Positions 25,928-35,318 of a DNA stretch of 64,000 nucleotides are shown piece after piece. The notes under the pieces were generated by a model. That model saw only the letters and a list, made by a program, of their open reading frames with translations. It was not told the origin of the DNA and ran no database searches. The stretch spans positions 3,496-67,495 of the forward strand of contig JAHAZL010000056.1 in assembly GCA_018384055.1 (NCBI GenBank). Reading direction: 5' to 3'. Numbering within the stretch: position 1 is the stretch's first letter; each line of letters opens with the position of its first letter. The translations under genes were made by a program, and so were the position numbers. Origin of the DNA: Treponema sp. Lineage in GTDB: Bacteria > Spirochaetota > Spirochaetia > Treponematales > Treponemataceae.

Positions 25928-25943
25928 AAAGGAGCAGAAAGGT

Positions 25944-27263
25944 CTAATTCTTGCTTAAAACTTCAGTAATGCTTGACTTTCCGGCTTTTATGGACGGAAG
26001 GATAGACATTACTATTGAAAGAATCACGGTACACCCTACTATAAGGAGTAGTTCTGACCACGGAATCACAACAGGGATTTCCTGAAGGTAAAAAGCAGGG
26101 TCCAGAAATTTAACGTGTCCTGCATGGAAAAGATTAAGCCCAAAATTAACAATATTTTCCATTCCATTTATAATGGGATTTATGTTAATGGAAATCAAAA
26201 GTCCGACTGGAATGCCAATAGCAATGCCGCATAATCCGGTAAAAAGGCCTGTAATGACAAAAGCCAAGGCAAGTCCAGATGAAGAAGCGCCCGTGCTCTT
26301 CAAGATTGCGATTTCCTTTTTTCTGTCCATTACCACCATTACAATGGCAGAACTAATGTTGATGCTGGCTGCAAGAATTATTGCAAGCATAATTACGATA
26401 AGAAGAGCTCTTGTAGAGGCAAAATTTTCAAACTGAGCCGCATTTACGGTCTTCCAGTCATCAACATCTGAATCCATGCTTTCCATGTCAGAAAGAACTG
26501 CAATCCTTGAATCTACAAGTATTTTATCAAGCCGAGACGTAAAGGTACTGTCAGTCTCAAGACCAATATGGAAATCAAGGGTACATCCCTTCAATGTTGT
26601 AAAGGCATTTTCAAGGGGAATGAAAACCCAAAGGGCATCAAGTTCTTCATAACCGCAGGAAACAATTCCGCTGACTGTAAAGACTGTAACCCTAGGCTTG
26701 ATTTTTCCATCGCCGCTTTTGATTGTAATTATCTTAATGCTGTCTCCGGCATGAACTTTTAGAAGTCCTGCAAGTTTTTTTCCTATGACGGCATTTCTGT
26801 TGCCGGATAAATCAGCCTTTCCTTCAACAACTTCAAAGAAAGAAGAAAAATACGGATTGTCGGAAAAAATGTTTTTTTCCACTGCCCTAAGGCTAGCACC
26901 ACTACGATAGGTATTCCCTGCAGCAAGTGCCATTCCCTGAACTTCAGGATAGATTTTAAGAACTCCGTCTATGCCGGAAAACATTTTTTCAAGGCTCAGA
27001 AATTTTTCCTGCGACATAGTGTACTCAGAATCAGCCGGAACAGTAACGCGAATATCCTGGGAAGAAAGGTGAATCATTCTTCCTGTAATTCCTGAAATCA
27101 TGCCGCTGCTTACTGAAAGAACCGCAACAAGAGGAATGAGGCTTACGGCAATGCAGACAACAGCACCCATAAGGGACCGCTGTCCTGAACTTCTTTCAGA
27201 ACCTCGATTAGTCTTTGAGAAAAATATTTTTCTCGCATAGAGCAATGAAGAAGCAAACGTCAT
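25944..27263 (-). CDS. LolC/LolE-family lipoprotein-releasing ABC permease
   Basis: This is a 439-residue permease of the FtsX/MacB type. It shows an N-terminal membrane helix (GAVVCIAVSLIPLVAVLSVSSG), a large periplasmic domain (about 50-270) and three C-terminal helices with the FtsX-domain stretch VVMDRKKEIAILKSTGAS. With LolD and the other permease it should release lipoproteins from the inner membrane, which matters in treponemes because lipoproteins dominate their envelope. It ends the prfB-ftsY-lol operon; its ATG overlaps the lolD stop by four bases. Which copy is LolC and which LolE cannot be settled by eye. Confidence 0.9.
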   Translation of the reverse strand: MTFASSLLYARKIFFSKTNRGSERSSGQRSLMGAVVCIAVSLIPLVAVLSVSSGMISGITGRMIHLSSQDIRVTVPADSEYTMSQEKFLSLEKMFSGIDGVLKIYPEVQGMALAAGNTYRSGASLRAVEKNIFSDNPYFSSFFEVVEGKADLSGNRNAVIGKKLAGLLKVHAGDSIKIITIKSGDGKIKPRVTVFTVSGIVSCGYEELDALWVFIPLENAFTTLKGCTLDFHIGLETDSTFTSRLDKILVDSRIAVLSDMESMDSDVDDWKTVNAAQFENFASTRALLIVIMLAIILAASINISSAIVMVVMDRKKEIAILKSTGASSSGLALAFVITGLFTGLCGIAIGIPVGLLISININPIINGMENIVNFGLNLFHAGHVKFLDPAFYLQEIPVVIPWSELLLIVGCTVILSIVMSILPSIKAGKSSITEVLSKN

Positions 27264-27946
27264 ACTTTTTCCACCAATGCTCCGCCTTCAATTGAATAGC
27301 GGACATCTCCCTTTGCAGCAAGGTTCATGTCGTGGGTAACGAGAACCAAAGTTTTCCCATGCTTTTCAGAAAGGCGGAAAAGCATATCTCCGATAAGGAT
27401 TGCATTTTCAGGGTCAAGATTTCCTGTCGGTTCATCGGCAAGAATAAGTTCAGGATCATTTACAAGGCTTCTGGCAACTGCAACCCTCTGCCTTTCACCG
27501 CCAGATAACTGGGAAGGAAGATGATCCTTTCTGTCGGCAAGTCCTACTTCTTCAAGAAGGTCATTTGCCCTTTCAAAAGCTTCTTTTTTAGGAACACCTG
27601 CCATATAGGCGGGAAGAAAAATATTTTCAACTGCAGTAAAATCCTTAAGGAGATAATGAAACTGGAAAACAAGCCCAAGAACTTTTTTTCTGAACTCATT
27701 GATTTGCTTTTCGTTCATCTTGCTTACATCCTGCCCGTTAACAAGGATAGTTCCGCTTGTTGCAGCATCTAGTCCTCCAATCATGTTGAGCAAAGTTGAT
27801 TTACCGCTTCCACTTTTTCCAACGATCACGCATTTCTTTCCGCGTTCCAAATCCAAAGAAAGATCCTTAATAATGGTAAGGTTTTCTCCAGAGGATTCAT
27901 AAGTTTTTTCAATATTTTTAAGGCTTAAGATATATTCATCACTCAT
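27260..27946 (-). CDS. lolD: Lipoprotein-releasing ABC transporter ATPase LolD
   Basis: The 228-residue ATPase has Walker A VGKSGSGKST, the Q-loop GLVFQFHYLLKDFTAVEN (a LolD/MacB-type sequence), the signature LSGGERQRVAVARSLVNDP, Walker B LILADEPTGNLDPEN and the switch histidine in LVTHDMNLA. It lies between two FtsX-type permeases, overlapping both by a few bases, which defines the LolCDE set. It could also serve a MacB-like exporter, but two permeases with no adaptor protein favour lipoprotein release. Confidence 0.94.
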   Translation of the reverse strand: MSDEYILSLKNIEKTYESSGENLTIIKDLSLDLERGKKCVIVGKSGSGKSTLLNMIGGLDAATSGTILVNGQDVSKMNEKQINEFRKKVLGLVFQFHYLLKDFTAVENIFLPAYMAGVPKKEAFERANDLLEEVGLADRKDHLPSQLSGGERQRVAVARSLVNDPELILADEPTGNLDPENAILIGDMLFRLSEKHGKTLVLVTHDMNLAAKGDVRYSIEGGALVEKV

Positions 27947-29180
27947 CTCTAAGAATCTCCGAAACAGTCAATCTTAAAATACTTTTTCCAGCAAGCCAGG
28001 AAGCCCCCATGGCAGAGCATAATCCAAACATGAAAATAAGGAATACTTCATGAGGAAACAACCGTGAAGGAATGTTTGCATATATGTCAAACATGGAATT
28101 GCCGGATATTGCTCCAAAAAATTTAAATACTGAGGAAATGTTTTTGCTCACGAATATTCCAAGAAACATTCCAGGCAAAGCGCCGAAAATTCCCGTCTTA
28201 AATCCCTGCACCAGGAAAATGCTCCTTATGTCCCATTTGCTTCCTCCAAAAGCAGATAGAACGGCAATTTCAGTCTTTCGTTCAAAAACAAGTTTTCTGA
28301 ATGCATTGTAAATGTTTATAGCTACTACAACAAAAATCAAAAGAACAAGGAGAAACAGAATGTTTTTTTCCATTCTCAAAACTCCAAAGAACCCCCTGTT
28401 GTATTCCCTCCAGCCAATGGCTTCAACTCCATCAAACTCAGAAAGAATCTGTTTGATTACAAGGGAATCATCACGGCTGTTCTTTAATTTTAGTCCATAG
28501 ACCAAAGGGGTTTCCTTTCCAAAATTATTATCACCGGCATCCAGGCTGATGAACGAATAACCTGCATTTATGTCTGCATGTCCGCAGAAAAAAATTCCTT
28601 TCACCGTAAAGATTCTATTTGTTGAAAGCAAGGCTGCATCTGAAGAACCGCTCAAGGCTGCAACATTCACCTTGCTGCCACGCCTTAGATTAAGATTATA
28701 TGCAATGGTATTTCCAATGACTATAGAATCCTTTTCTTTCAAATCAAATTTTCCGGAAATGATCTTCAACTCACGCTTTAAGCCGGAATCTGTTTTGAGG
28801 GCATCCACAGGAACAGCACGAACTACAGAAGCCGCCTGCAATCCATTCTTGTCTGCCATCAATCCCTGTGCTTCCTTAAAAGGCGTTACACAAAGAATTC
28901 TTTTATTTTCATTGCAGAAATCTAGGAAATCCTTTTCCTGTCCAGATTTTATTCCGGATATTCTTACGTGATAGGAGGAAATTTCCATAATGGAATCAAT
29001 AAAGGACATCTGAAATCCATTCATTACACCCATTACTACAGTAAGGGCCATAACACCAAAACAAACACCCAATGACGCAAGGAAAGAGGTCACTGCAGTC
29101 CTTCCCTTTCTATCAACTTTTGAGAATCTACCGGAAACAAATAATATCCATCTGAAGAATTTCATTTCATTTAACCCCAT
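27939..29180 (-). CDS. LolC/LolE-family lipoprotein-releasing ABC permease
   Basis: This is the second FtsX-type permease, 413 residues. It has an N-terminal helix (LASLGVCFGVMALTVVMGVMNGFQ, typical of LolC/E), a periplasmic domain, and C-terminal helices with KLVFERKTEIAVLSAFGGSKWDIRSIF. The frame opens at ATG 29180 (MGLNEMKFFRW); a second ATG at 29165 gives the more family-like MKFFRWILF start and has GGGG nine bases upstream, so the true start may be five codons in. The gene overlaps the unknown gene before it and lolD after it. Confidence 0.9.
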   Translation of the reverse strand: MGLNEMKFFRWILFVSGRFSKVDRKGRTAVTSFLASLGVCFGVMALTVVMGVMNGFQMSFIDSIMEISSYHVRISGIKSGQEKDFLDFCNENKRILCVTPFKEAQGLMADKNGLQAASVVRAVPVDALKTDSGLKRELKIISGKFDLKEKDSIVIGNTIAYNLNLRRGSKVNVAALSGSSDAALLSTNRIFTVKGIFFCGHADINAGYSFISLDAGDNNFGKETPLVYGLKLKNSRDDSLVIKQILSEFDGVEAIGWREYNRGFFGVLRMEKNILFLLVLLIFVVVAINIYNAFRKLVFERKTEIAVLSAFGGSKWDIRSIFLVQGFKTGIFGALPGMFLGIFVSKNISSVFKFFGAISGNSMFDIYANIPSRLFPHEVFLIFMFGLCSAMGASWLAGKSILRLTVSEILRDE

Positions 29181-30150
29181 AAAGATACATGTTTTCTTCT
29201 ACCTTTGTTCCGTCTACATATTTTGCCTTTACCTCAGCACCGTCTGGGAAGTAAATGTATTCGTAATAGGAACTTTTATCAACCTGCTGAAGTTCACGCC
29301 TCAACTTTCCATCTTCATAAAATTTAAAGTCAGGCATTTCCAAATCATCCCTGTAAGAATACTTCTTTTCCCAAGTATAGACAATTACATCCTTCTGTCG
29401 TCCGGAAGATTCGTTTATGCGCTGCTCATAGACTTCTTCCCTCTCAAGGACAACATGGTCATCGCTGTCATATTCAAAATAATCAACTTTGGAAAGATTT
29501 TTTTTCTGTTTCTTTTCACTCTCTGAACTTTCGTCATCCTCGACTATGGCATAAAGGGAATGCTTTACAGGAAGTTTTCTATCATTATAAACCGTATCGG
29601 AAAAAGTTTTAGACTCAAAATCTTCTTCAGTCATGTAAAAGTTATTCTCAGTATAGAACCAGTTCTTTTTGTTGAGCATAAGTGAACCCGACATGGAAGA
29701 ACTGTTTTTCCATACAATGCTTTCTATTATTCTGTAGAAGGAATCGTATCTTGTTCTTGTAACAGTATCACCGTTAACCGAAACAACAGAAGACCTTAAG
29801 CCTTCCCTGTCACCTACGCAGAATTTTTCTTCTCCATACTCAAACTGTTTAAGGTGATTGCGGGTGTCTCTAAGATAAATTTCGACAATATTAGTTCCTG
29901 CCTCATATTCATTCGAAGCATTTTCTTCAGGACGACTTTCATCGGAATATTCAGAATCCAGCAAAATCTCTTCTGGAACCGTATAGTCGGAATCTTTAAG
30001 TTCAAGAAACTTAACAAGTTCAAGTCTCTTTTCAACTTCCGTTGGACTGGACGTAAGGTTCTTTTTAATCCATTCAGAATACCTCTGCTGCCTTTCGTTA
30101 AGGATTGGGAAGAGAAGATAAAGACACATTGCAGCAGAAACGACATCCAT
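29167..30150 (-). CDS. Conserved hypothetical protein, probable envelope protein
   Basis: I do not recognise this 327-residue protein. The N-terminus has a short hydrophobic stretch (VVSAAMCLYLLFPIL) that could be a membrane anchor or signal. The rest is polar, rich in tyrosine, glutamate and serine, with text-like beta repeats such as FKFYEDGKLRRELQQ and YFPDGAEVKAKYVDGTKVEE near the end, reminiscent of MORN/YwqK-type sheet repeats. It sits between ftsY and the LolCDE genes, three bases after ftsY, so a link with protein export or lipoprotein traffic is possible, but this is context only. Confidence 0.75.
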   Translation of the reverse strand: MDVVSAAMCLYLLFPILNERQQRYSEWIKKNLTSSPTEVEKRLELVKFLELKDSDYTVPEEILLDSEYSDESRPEENASNEYEAGTNIVEIYLRDTRNHLKQFEYGEEKFCVGDREGLRSSVVSVNGDTVTRTRYDSFYRIIESIVWKNSSSMSGSLMLNKKNWFYTENNFYMTEEDFESKTFSDTVYNDRKLPVKHSLYAIVEDDESSESEKKQKKNLSKVDYFEYDSDDHVVLEREEVYEQRINESSGRQKDVIVYTWEKKYSYRDDLEMPDFKFYEDGKLRRELQQVDKSSYYEYIYFPDGAEVKAKYVDGTKVEENMYLYGVK

Positions 30151-30153
30151 TTT

Positions 30154-31023
30154 TTATCTGCCTAAAAACTCATCAACATATTTTTCTGATTTAAAATCAG
30201 AAATGTTTTCGTAGTGCTCTCCAGTACATACAAAAAGTGCAGGAATTCCAAGATCACGGCAAATGGTTACTACACCACCGCCTTTAGCTGTTGAATCATA
30301 TTTAGTAAGAATTACGGCATCAACCCCAACAGCCTCATTGAATACTTCTGCCTGGCGAACTGCATTTTGTCCTGTTGTAGCATCTATGACGAGGATTTTT
30401 TTATAGCAGCCTTCATCAGCCTTTGAACTGCAGACACGATCAATTTTCTTAAGCTCGTTAACAAGATTTTCCTTGTTGTGGAGACGTCCTGCTGTATCGG
30501 CAAGAACAATGCCACCACCTGAAGAACGGCATGCATCGGCAGCGTCAAAAACAACTGCAGAAGGATCACTGCCCATCTGATGTTTTACAACGCGAATTCC
30601 AAGACGATCCCCGTGCATGGAAATCTGGTCTACGGCAGCAGCACGGAATGTATCGGAAGCTGCCATTACAACATTGTTCCCTTTATCCTTAAAAAGTTTT
30701 GCCATCTTTGCAACGGATGTTGTTTTTCCAACACCGTTAACACCAAGAATCATCCAGACATTTACCTTACCCTCTTCAGGCTTAAAGGAAACTTCCTTTA
30801 CACCAGACAGGATTATTTCCTTCAGCAAACCGGAAATTTTTTCCTGGTCAGTAATTTTTTCTTCACGACATTTGGTTTCAAGTTCATCAACAATCTGAAC
30901 GGCATTCTTTGCCCCAATGTCACCTTCAATGAGGGCATCCGTAAGGTCTTCAAAGAATTCTTCCGACTCAGTCTTCTTGGAACCGAAAAGTTTTTTTAAT
31001 TTTTCAGCAAATGAAACTTTCAT
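30154..31023 (-). CDS. ftsY: Signal recognition particle receptor FtsY
   Basis: FtsY is the SRP-GTPase that docks ribosome-nascent chain complexes at the membrane. The 289-residue protein consists of the N domain (FFEDLTDALIEGDIGAKNAVQIVDEL) and G domain: G1 GVNGVGKT (94-101), G2 DTFRAAAVDQ, G3 DTAGRLHN and G4 TKYDSTAKGG. The acidic A domain of E. coli FtsY is absent, as in many bacteria. G4 reads TKYD in place of the common TKLD, a mild change. It is in the prfB operon and overlaps the preceding gene by one base. Confidence 0.96.
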   Translation of the reverse strand: MKVSFAEKLKKLFGSKKTESEEFFEDLTDALIEGDIGAKNAVQIVDELETKCREEKITDQEKISGLLKEIILSGVKEVSFKPEEGKVNVWMILGVNGVGKTTSVAKMAKLFKDKGNNVVMAASDTFRAAAVDQISMHGDRLGIRVVKHQMGSDPSAVVFDAADACRSSGGGIVLADTAGRLHNKENLVNELKKIDRVCSSKADEGCYKKILVIDATTGQNAVRQAEVFNEAVGVDAVILTKYDSTAKGGGVVTICRDLGIPALFVCTGEHYENISDFKSEKYVDEFLGR

Positions 31024-32780
31024 TATTTATCTCCAGGAATATTATTTTCTATTTCAACATCTTTTATTTCGCTTTCAGAGACTACAGTTTTCTCTTCTTC
31101 TTGATTGGTCTTTGGCGGTGGACTCATTCTTGAAGCCCATTCCTCAGCTTTCCTAAGTTCTCTTCCAGAGGCTTTATGAGCATTTACAGGAAGAACTGAA
31201 TTTGCAGCTTTAAGATATCGTATAAGCTCAATTATGAAAAACCCCGTACAGACGGCAGTCACTCCAAGCCATGCATTTTTTGCATTCTGCAGCCGGTAAA
31301 CTTCATTAAGGTCGCTCATGGACTTGTTGTTGTATGCATAGGCAGCGGAAGTATACTGCCCCGTATAGTAAAAGGTAAAAGGCATGGAAAGAACAAGAAG
31401 AGTATAGGCCCTGTAAGTCCAGATTCTGCGTTTTTCTATGTAGGCTTCATGATCAATCGCTTTGCCGTTTACTGCAAGAACATTGTCGTTTACCTGTAAA
31501 TTTTCAGGTACGTAATAGAAAAAACTTGCTTTTTCCCCGCTCTTGTCTTTTTTTAGTGCAGTAAAATGTCCTATGACAGGCTCTCCTCCGGCAGTAAATT
31601 TTCCAAAGTACCTGTCGGAAAGAACTTCCCCTGCGAATTTACCATCCGCATAGATTTTCCCTTCCACAGGTTTTGTCATAGTAACGGAAAGGTCAGCCTT
31701 GGATTCCTTTATCATGTCTGCCTGTATAAGGAATTTTTCGGAACCTGAAAACTCGTAGGAAATCATCCTGGAATAATAATCCTTGCATTCAACCTTTACA
31801 GTGTGTTTTCCGGCATCAAGAACCAGTTTTTCAGGAACCTTGTCATAATATATTCCGTCTACGGTAACGTGAGCATTACCTGCAATTTCTTCAGGTTTAA
31901 CTTCAAAATAGACTTCCACAGGCAAATGGTTTGTAATCAAAGGACACAAATATGAAGACAGATTTGCAGCAACGGTACCGCAGTTTCTGATTTTACCTAC
32001 TTCCGTAATTGTACCAAGTCTTTCCCTGCCAGGATAAACATAGAGGGAACAAGTAACTGAAAAATAATCGCCGTAAACGGTAAGGAAACCATCGATCAAA
32101 CCGTTTATTTTTTCACTGACCATGGACTTTTCAAACACACGGCTTTCAAGTCCATTTCTTTTGTAGGAATCTTCCGGCTTATAAAGTTCAGAGGGATCAT
32201 TTTTGTAAAGGACAATTTTTTCTTCTCTCGTCTCAGGAAGAAGACTTTCGGTTTTTTTAACGAAAATATTTGTCAGCGGATTAAAGAAAAGATTAAAGTC
32301 AGTTTCTACTTCCTGTTTGTCATTCTGGTTTTCAACAAGTTTATTATACTCTGCCCTGAGCTGTTCAGTCTTGTTCAGGTTTTCTTCTATTTTGATTTCT
32401 GTTTCCCTTATTTTTTCCTGCTGCTTTCTGATGGCTTTATCAAGTTTCTTCTTGTTGTCAGTAGTAAATACAAGTGCATCCCTTTTTTTATAATCATTGG
32501 ATAGCTGAAGGAAAAGGGACTGTCGTTCAACAAGATAGGATTCGAGGGTTCTATCCATCATTTCCTTGTTTGAAGTATTTCTAATGAGACCTTCAGAAAT
32601 CTGTTCAAGCAAAAGCTGTGGAAGCAGAGTCGAAAGTTCTTCTTCCGATACATCGCGTTTTTTATTTTGTGAAAATTCAAACTTCTTCGCCGAAAGAACC
32701 CAATCTTCAGCAAAGAGATTTGAGAAAGCAAAGACAATTGAAAACAGGCAGATTAAAAGTTTCTGTTTAGTCGATGTCAT
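31023..32780 (-). CDS. Exported protein with a PEGA-like domain and coiled coil, function unknown
   Basis: From ATG 32780 the protein has 585 residues and a signal peptide (KLLICLFSIVFAFSNLFA). Residues about 80-170 form a charged coiled coil (KKKLDKAIRKQQEKIRETEIKIEENL). Near 330-375 is a PEGA-like beta unit (TVDGIYYDKVPEKLVLDAGKHTVKVE), a domain of surface or envelope proteins. Two membrane-type stretches lie at about 445-520 (AYTLLVLSMPFTFYY and LGVTAVCTGFFIIELI) and the tail is acidic. The frame is open to 32873, but that part runs inside prfB and lacks a signal, so 32780 is preferred; it overlaps prfB by 14 bases. No function can be assigned. Confidence 0.8.
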   Translation of the reverse strand: MTSTKQKLLICLFSIVFAFSNLFAEDWVLSAKKFEFSQNKKRDVSEEELSTLLPQLLLEQISEGLIRNTSNKEMMDRTLESYLVERQSLFLQLSNDYKKRDALVFTTDNKKKLDKAIRKQQEKIRETEIKIEENLNKTEQLRAEYNKLVENQNDKQEVETDFNLFFNPLTNIFVKKTESLLPETREEKIVLYKNDPSELYKPEDSYKRNGLESRVFEKSMVSEKINGLIDGFLTVYGDYFSVTCSLYVYPGRERLGTITEVGKIRNCGTVAANLSSYLCPLITNHLPVEVYFEVKPEEIAGNAHVTVDGIYYDKVPEKLVLDAGKHTVKVECKDYYSRMISYEFSGSEKFLIQADMIKESKADLSVTMTKPVEGKIYADGKFAGEVLSDRYFGKFTAGGEPVIGHFTALKKDKSGEKASFFYYVPENLQVNDNVLAVNGKAIDHEAYIEKRRIWTYRAYTLLVLSMPFTFYYTGQYTSAAYAYNNKSMSDLNEVYRLQNAKNAWLGVTAVCTGFFIIELIRYLKAANSVLPVNAHKASGRELRKAEEWASRMSPPPKTNQEEEKTVVSESEIKDVEIENNIPGDK

Positions 32781-33906
32781 CCATATCATCGTCATCAGGA
32801 GTAACGGAAAGTCCCTTCCATTTTGCCGAAAGGAATTCATCAAGGAAAGGATCGATGTTTCCATCCATAACATCTTGGATATTTCCGATTTTTAGCTTTG
32901 TGCGGTGGTCGTTTACCATTGTATATGGCTGGAAAACATAGGAACGAATCTGGCTGCCGAAGGAAATATCCTTCTTTTCACCTGCAAATTTTGAATTTTC
33001 CTTTTCCTTCTGTTCCTTGTAATATTCGTAAAGCCTTGAACGAAGGATGCTCATGGCAGTTGCACGGTTCATAAGCTGAGACCTTTCGCTGTCACAGGCA
33101 ACTACTATTCCGGTTGGAATATGAGTAAAACGAACTGCAGATTCTGTCTTGTTGACATGCTGGCCACCCTTACCGCCGGAACGGTATGTATCAACGCGAA
33201 GGTCCTTCTGTTCAATGTTGACTTCAATACTGTCATCAAGAACAGGGAAAACATAAACGGAAGCAAATGATGTATGGCGGCGTGCATTGGCATCAAAAGG
33301 AGAAATACGAACAAGACGATGAACGCCTGCCTCTCCCTTTGTATAACCATATACATAGTCACCGGAAATCCTCATGTTGATGGATTTGAGCCCACCTTCT
33401 GCTTCTTCCTGAGAAACAACTTCAACTTTATAACCATGCCGTTCTGCCCACCTCTGATACATTCTTGAAAGCATGAAAGTCCAGTCACAGGCTTCTGTTC
33501 CACCGGCACCTGCATGAACAGAAAGGAAGCAGTCGTTCTTGTCTACTTCATCGCTCAAAAGATTGAGGATACTGTAGTGCTCGTAATCCTTGCTTGCAGT
33601 TTCATACATTTCCTTGAGTTCACTTTCCAGAGCCTGGTCATTTTCTTCAAGAGCCATCTGGTACATGGTTTCAATGTCATCAATATCTGCAACAAGTTTC
33701 TGCCAAGGTTCGATTCTACCCTTGAGCAGTTTGATGTCGTTCATTACTTTTGTTGCCTTTACATTGTCATCCCAAAATCCAGGAGCATTTGAAAGGGCTT
33801 CTTTTTCTGCAATTTTCTTGTTTATATCATCTACATCAAGACGACCCCAAACAGAAAGGATATTTTCCTTTAACTGGGAAATGGGTTCCTGAAAATCTTC
33901 TACCAT
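32767..33906 (-). CDS. prfB: Peptide chain release factor 2, no programmed frameshift
   Basis: RF2 ends translation at UGA and UAA. The 379-residue protein has the SPF recognition tripeptide in ISPFDANARRHTSF and the GGQ motif in YRSGGKGGQHVNKTES. The N-terminal helical domain is complete and in frame: the segment WGRLDVDDINKK, where most bacteria carry a UGA and a +1 shift site, contains no in-frame stop, so expression here does not need programmed frameshifting. The acidic tail (DDDDMDDID) is slightly long. It heads the seven-gene operon that runs to LolC/E. Confidence 0.97.
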   Translation of the reverse strand: MVEDFQEPISQLKENILSVWGRLDVDDINKKIAEKEALSNAPGFWDDNVKATKVMNDIKLLKGRIEPWQKLVADIDDIETMYQMALEENDQALESELKEMYETASKDYEHYSILNLLSDEVDKNDCFLSVHAGAGGTEACDWTFMLSRMYQRWAERHGYKVEVVSQEEAEGGLKSINMRISGDYVYGYTKGEAGVHRLVRISPFDANARRHTSFASVYVFPVLDDSIEVNIEQKDLRVDTYRSGGKGGQHVNKTESAVRFTHIPTGIVVACDSERSQLMNRATAMSILRSRLYEYYKEQKEKENSKFAGEKKDISFGSQIRSYVFQPYTMVNDHRTKLKIGNIQDVMDGNIDPFLDEFLSAKWKGLSVTPDDDDMDDID

Positions 33907-33950
33907 AATATATATTCCTTAAATAATATTTTACCTTATAAAAAAAGGAT

Positions 33951-34244
33951 TCATTTTTTCTGGGAAGCCGGAGTTCCTGAAAACTGGCACTTGCGCCATT
34001 TTTTCTGTTTCATTTCAGTAATTACAAAAAGTCCGTTTACAGGGAACTGATAAAGCCTGATTCTGTCATAATAGTCGGTAACGCGATCCAAATCCTTCTT
34101 GAGGTTAGAAAGTTCGTCCTCTCGCACCTTCATGTTTTCCCAGCAGGAACGCTGAATTTTTGAAAATCCATAACGGGTAAGAATGTCCACGAGAAGTTTT
34201 CCGCTGTCCAGGCTACCTGGGTCTATCATTACAGAAACAAACAT
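33951..34244 (-). CDS. Stand-alone Cas2-like small protein
   Basis: The 97-residue protein fits the ferredoxin-like Cas2/VapD-type fold. It starts MFVSVMIDP with an aspartate at position 8, where Cas2 has its metal-binding residue, then helix 1 and strand 2 read LVDILTRYGFSKIQRSCWEN, close to the Cas2 pattern 'LxxYGxxRVQxSVFE', followed by a helix and RIRLYQFPV. The tail is basic. No cas1, other cas gene or CRISPR array is in the window, so a role in spacer acquisition is doubtful; a VapD-like RNase or a domesticated nuclease is possible. It lies 44 bases upstream of prfB on the same strand and may be cotranscribed with it. Confidence 0.65.
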   Translation of the reverse strand: MFVSVMIDPGSLDSGKLLVDILTRYGFSKIQRSCWENMKVREDELSNLKKDLDRVTDYYDRIRLYQFPVNGLFVITEMKQKKWRKCQFSGTPASQKK

Positions 34245-34322
34245 ATATTACAGAATAATTGAAACCACATCTATTGTCAAACAGACTTGCAAATAGGTTC
34301 AATTTAGTAGAAAATATAAACT

Positions 34323-35291
34323 ATGAAAAACAGAGTCTGCGTAAAAATTCTTGCATTGTCATTTATTATTTCTGCATCGGCAGCCTTTGCCCAGTCAACA
34401 AAATCAGTTGTCACCGGAATCAAGGCAGAATCTTCTTCTGCAAAATCTGTAACGGTAACCTGGTCATCACCCGCAGACCTGAAAACGGTTTCAGCACTTC
34501 TTGTATACAGGGCAACAAAACCTTTCACAGGCTTTTCACAGACAGAAAAACTTGAACCTGTAGCAATTTTGGCGCCTAATGAAACTTCCTATACGGACAC
34601 ACTCAAAACCTCCCAGGTATATTTTTACGCCGTTGTTTCTGCATTAGGTTCCGCAACTTCTTCAGACAGCGAATTTTTTTTTGATGAAGAAACCGACACA
34701 AAAAGGGAATATTCTTCAGACAATCCACTTTTAAAGACTGTTCTTCCCGGAGTAAATGCAACTGTTCAGGGGGCAAGGGCAACCAGACAAAAGAAGGTTA
34801 AGTCTGCCATCAAAAATGCAGAGCAACCCAGAAAAACTTATGAAGACGGTGAACTGAGGGAAACTCCCCTTCCATACATCGATGTTCTCGACGATCTACC
34901 TGCCCACGAACCAAAAATTTCGGCAGAAGCAAAAAACAAGACAAAAAACCTCATCAGGAAAAATTCAAGGCAGAAACCTGAACCACTTCCCATCCATATT
35001 TTTGAGGAAGACCTTGTAAGTCCAGCCGGCGGAGATGAATACCTGCTCTTTGAAATTCTCAAGACCTACTTCATCAAGAAACAGTATTCTGAATCCATTA
35101 CACAGCTCAGAAAATTCCTTGCCCAGAACAGGACGAAAGAAGTTGCAGACAGGGCCAGTTTTTATCTTGGAGAATCCTACTATTATACAGGAAATTTCCC
35201 TTCGGCCCTTACAAGATTTCTTGCCCTTGAAGAAACATATCCTGAACTCAGCCGTCAATGGATAGACAGTACATTGGATCAGTTCAACTGA
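34323..35291 (+). CDS. Secreted protein with an FN3-like domain and TPR-type C-terminus
   Basis: The 322-residue protein has a signal peptide (ILALSFIISASAAFAQ). Residues 25-120 look like a fibronectin type III domain (SVVTGIKAESSSAKSVTVTWSSPADLKTVSALLVYR). A polar, lysine-rich middle follows. From about 240 a tetratricopeptide-like helical region reads FIKKQYSESITQLRKFLAQ and FYLGESYYYTGNFPSALTRFLALEETYP, similar to YbgF/CpoB proteins. It is divergent from the Cas2-like gene and ends in a good terminator. No ribosome-binding site is clear before the ATG. An envelope role is inferred from the domains. Confidence 0.8.
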   Translation: MKNRVCVKILALSFIISASAAFAQSTKSVVTGIKAESSSAKSVTVTWSSPADLKTVSALLVYRATKPFTGFSQTEKLEPVAILAPNETSYTDTLKTSQVYFYAVVSALGSATSSDSEFFFDEETDTKREYSSDNPLLKTVLPGVNATVQGARATRQKKVKSAIKNAEQPRKTYEDGELRETPLPYIDVLDDLPAHEPKISAEAKNKTKNLIRKNSRQKPEPLPIHIFEEDLVSPAGGDEYLLFEILKTYFIKKQYSESITQLRKFLAQNRTKEVADRASFYLGESYYYTGNFPSALTRFLALEETYPELSRQWIDSTLDQFN

Positions 35292-35318
35292 TCCATAAGA
35301 TGCACTTGCAAAATCATA

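Noticed and set aside
33780..33906. Search for the programmed +1 frameshift in prfB
   Set aside because: The N-terminal coding region is open without UGA; no CUUUGA-type site is present.
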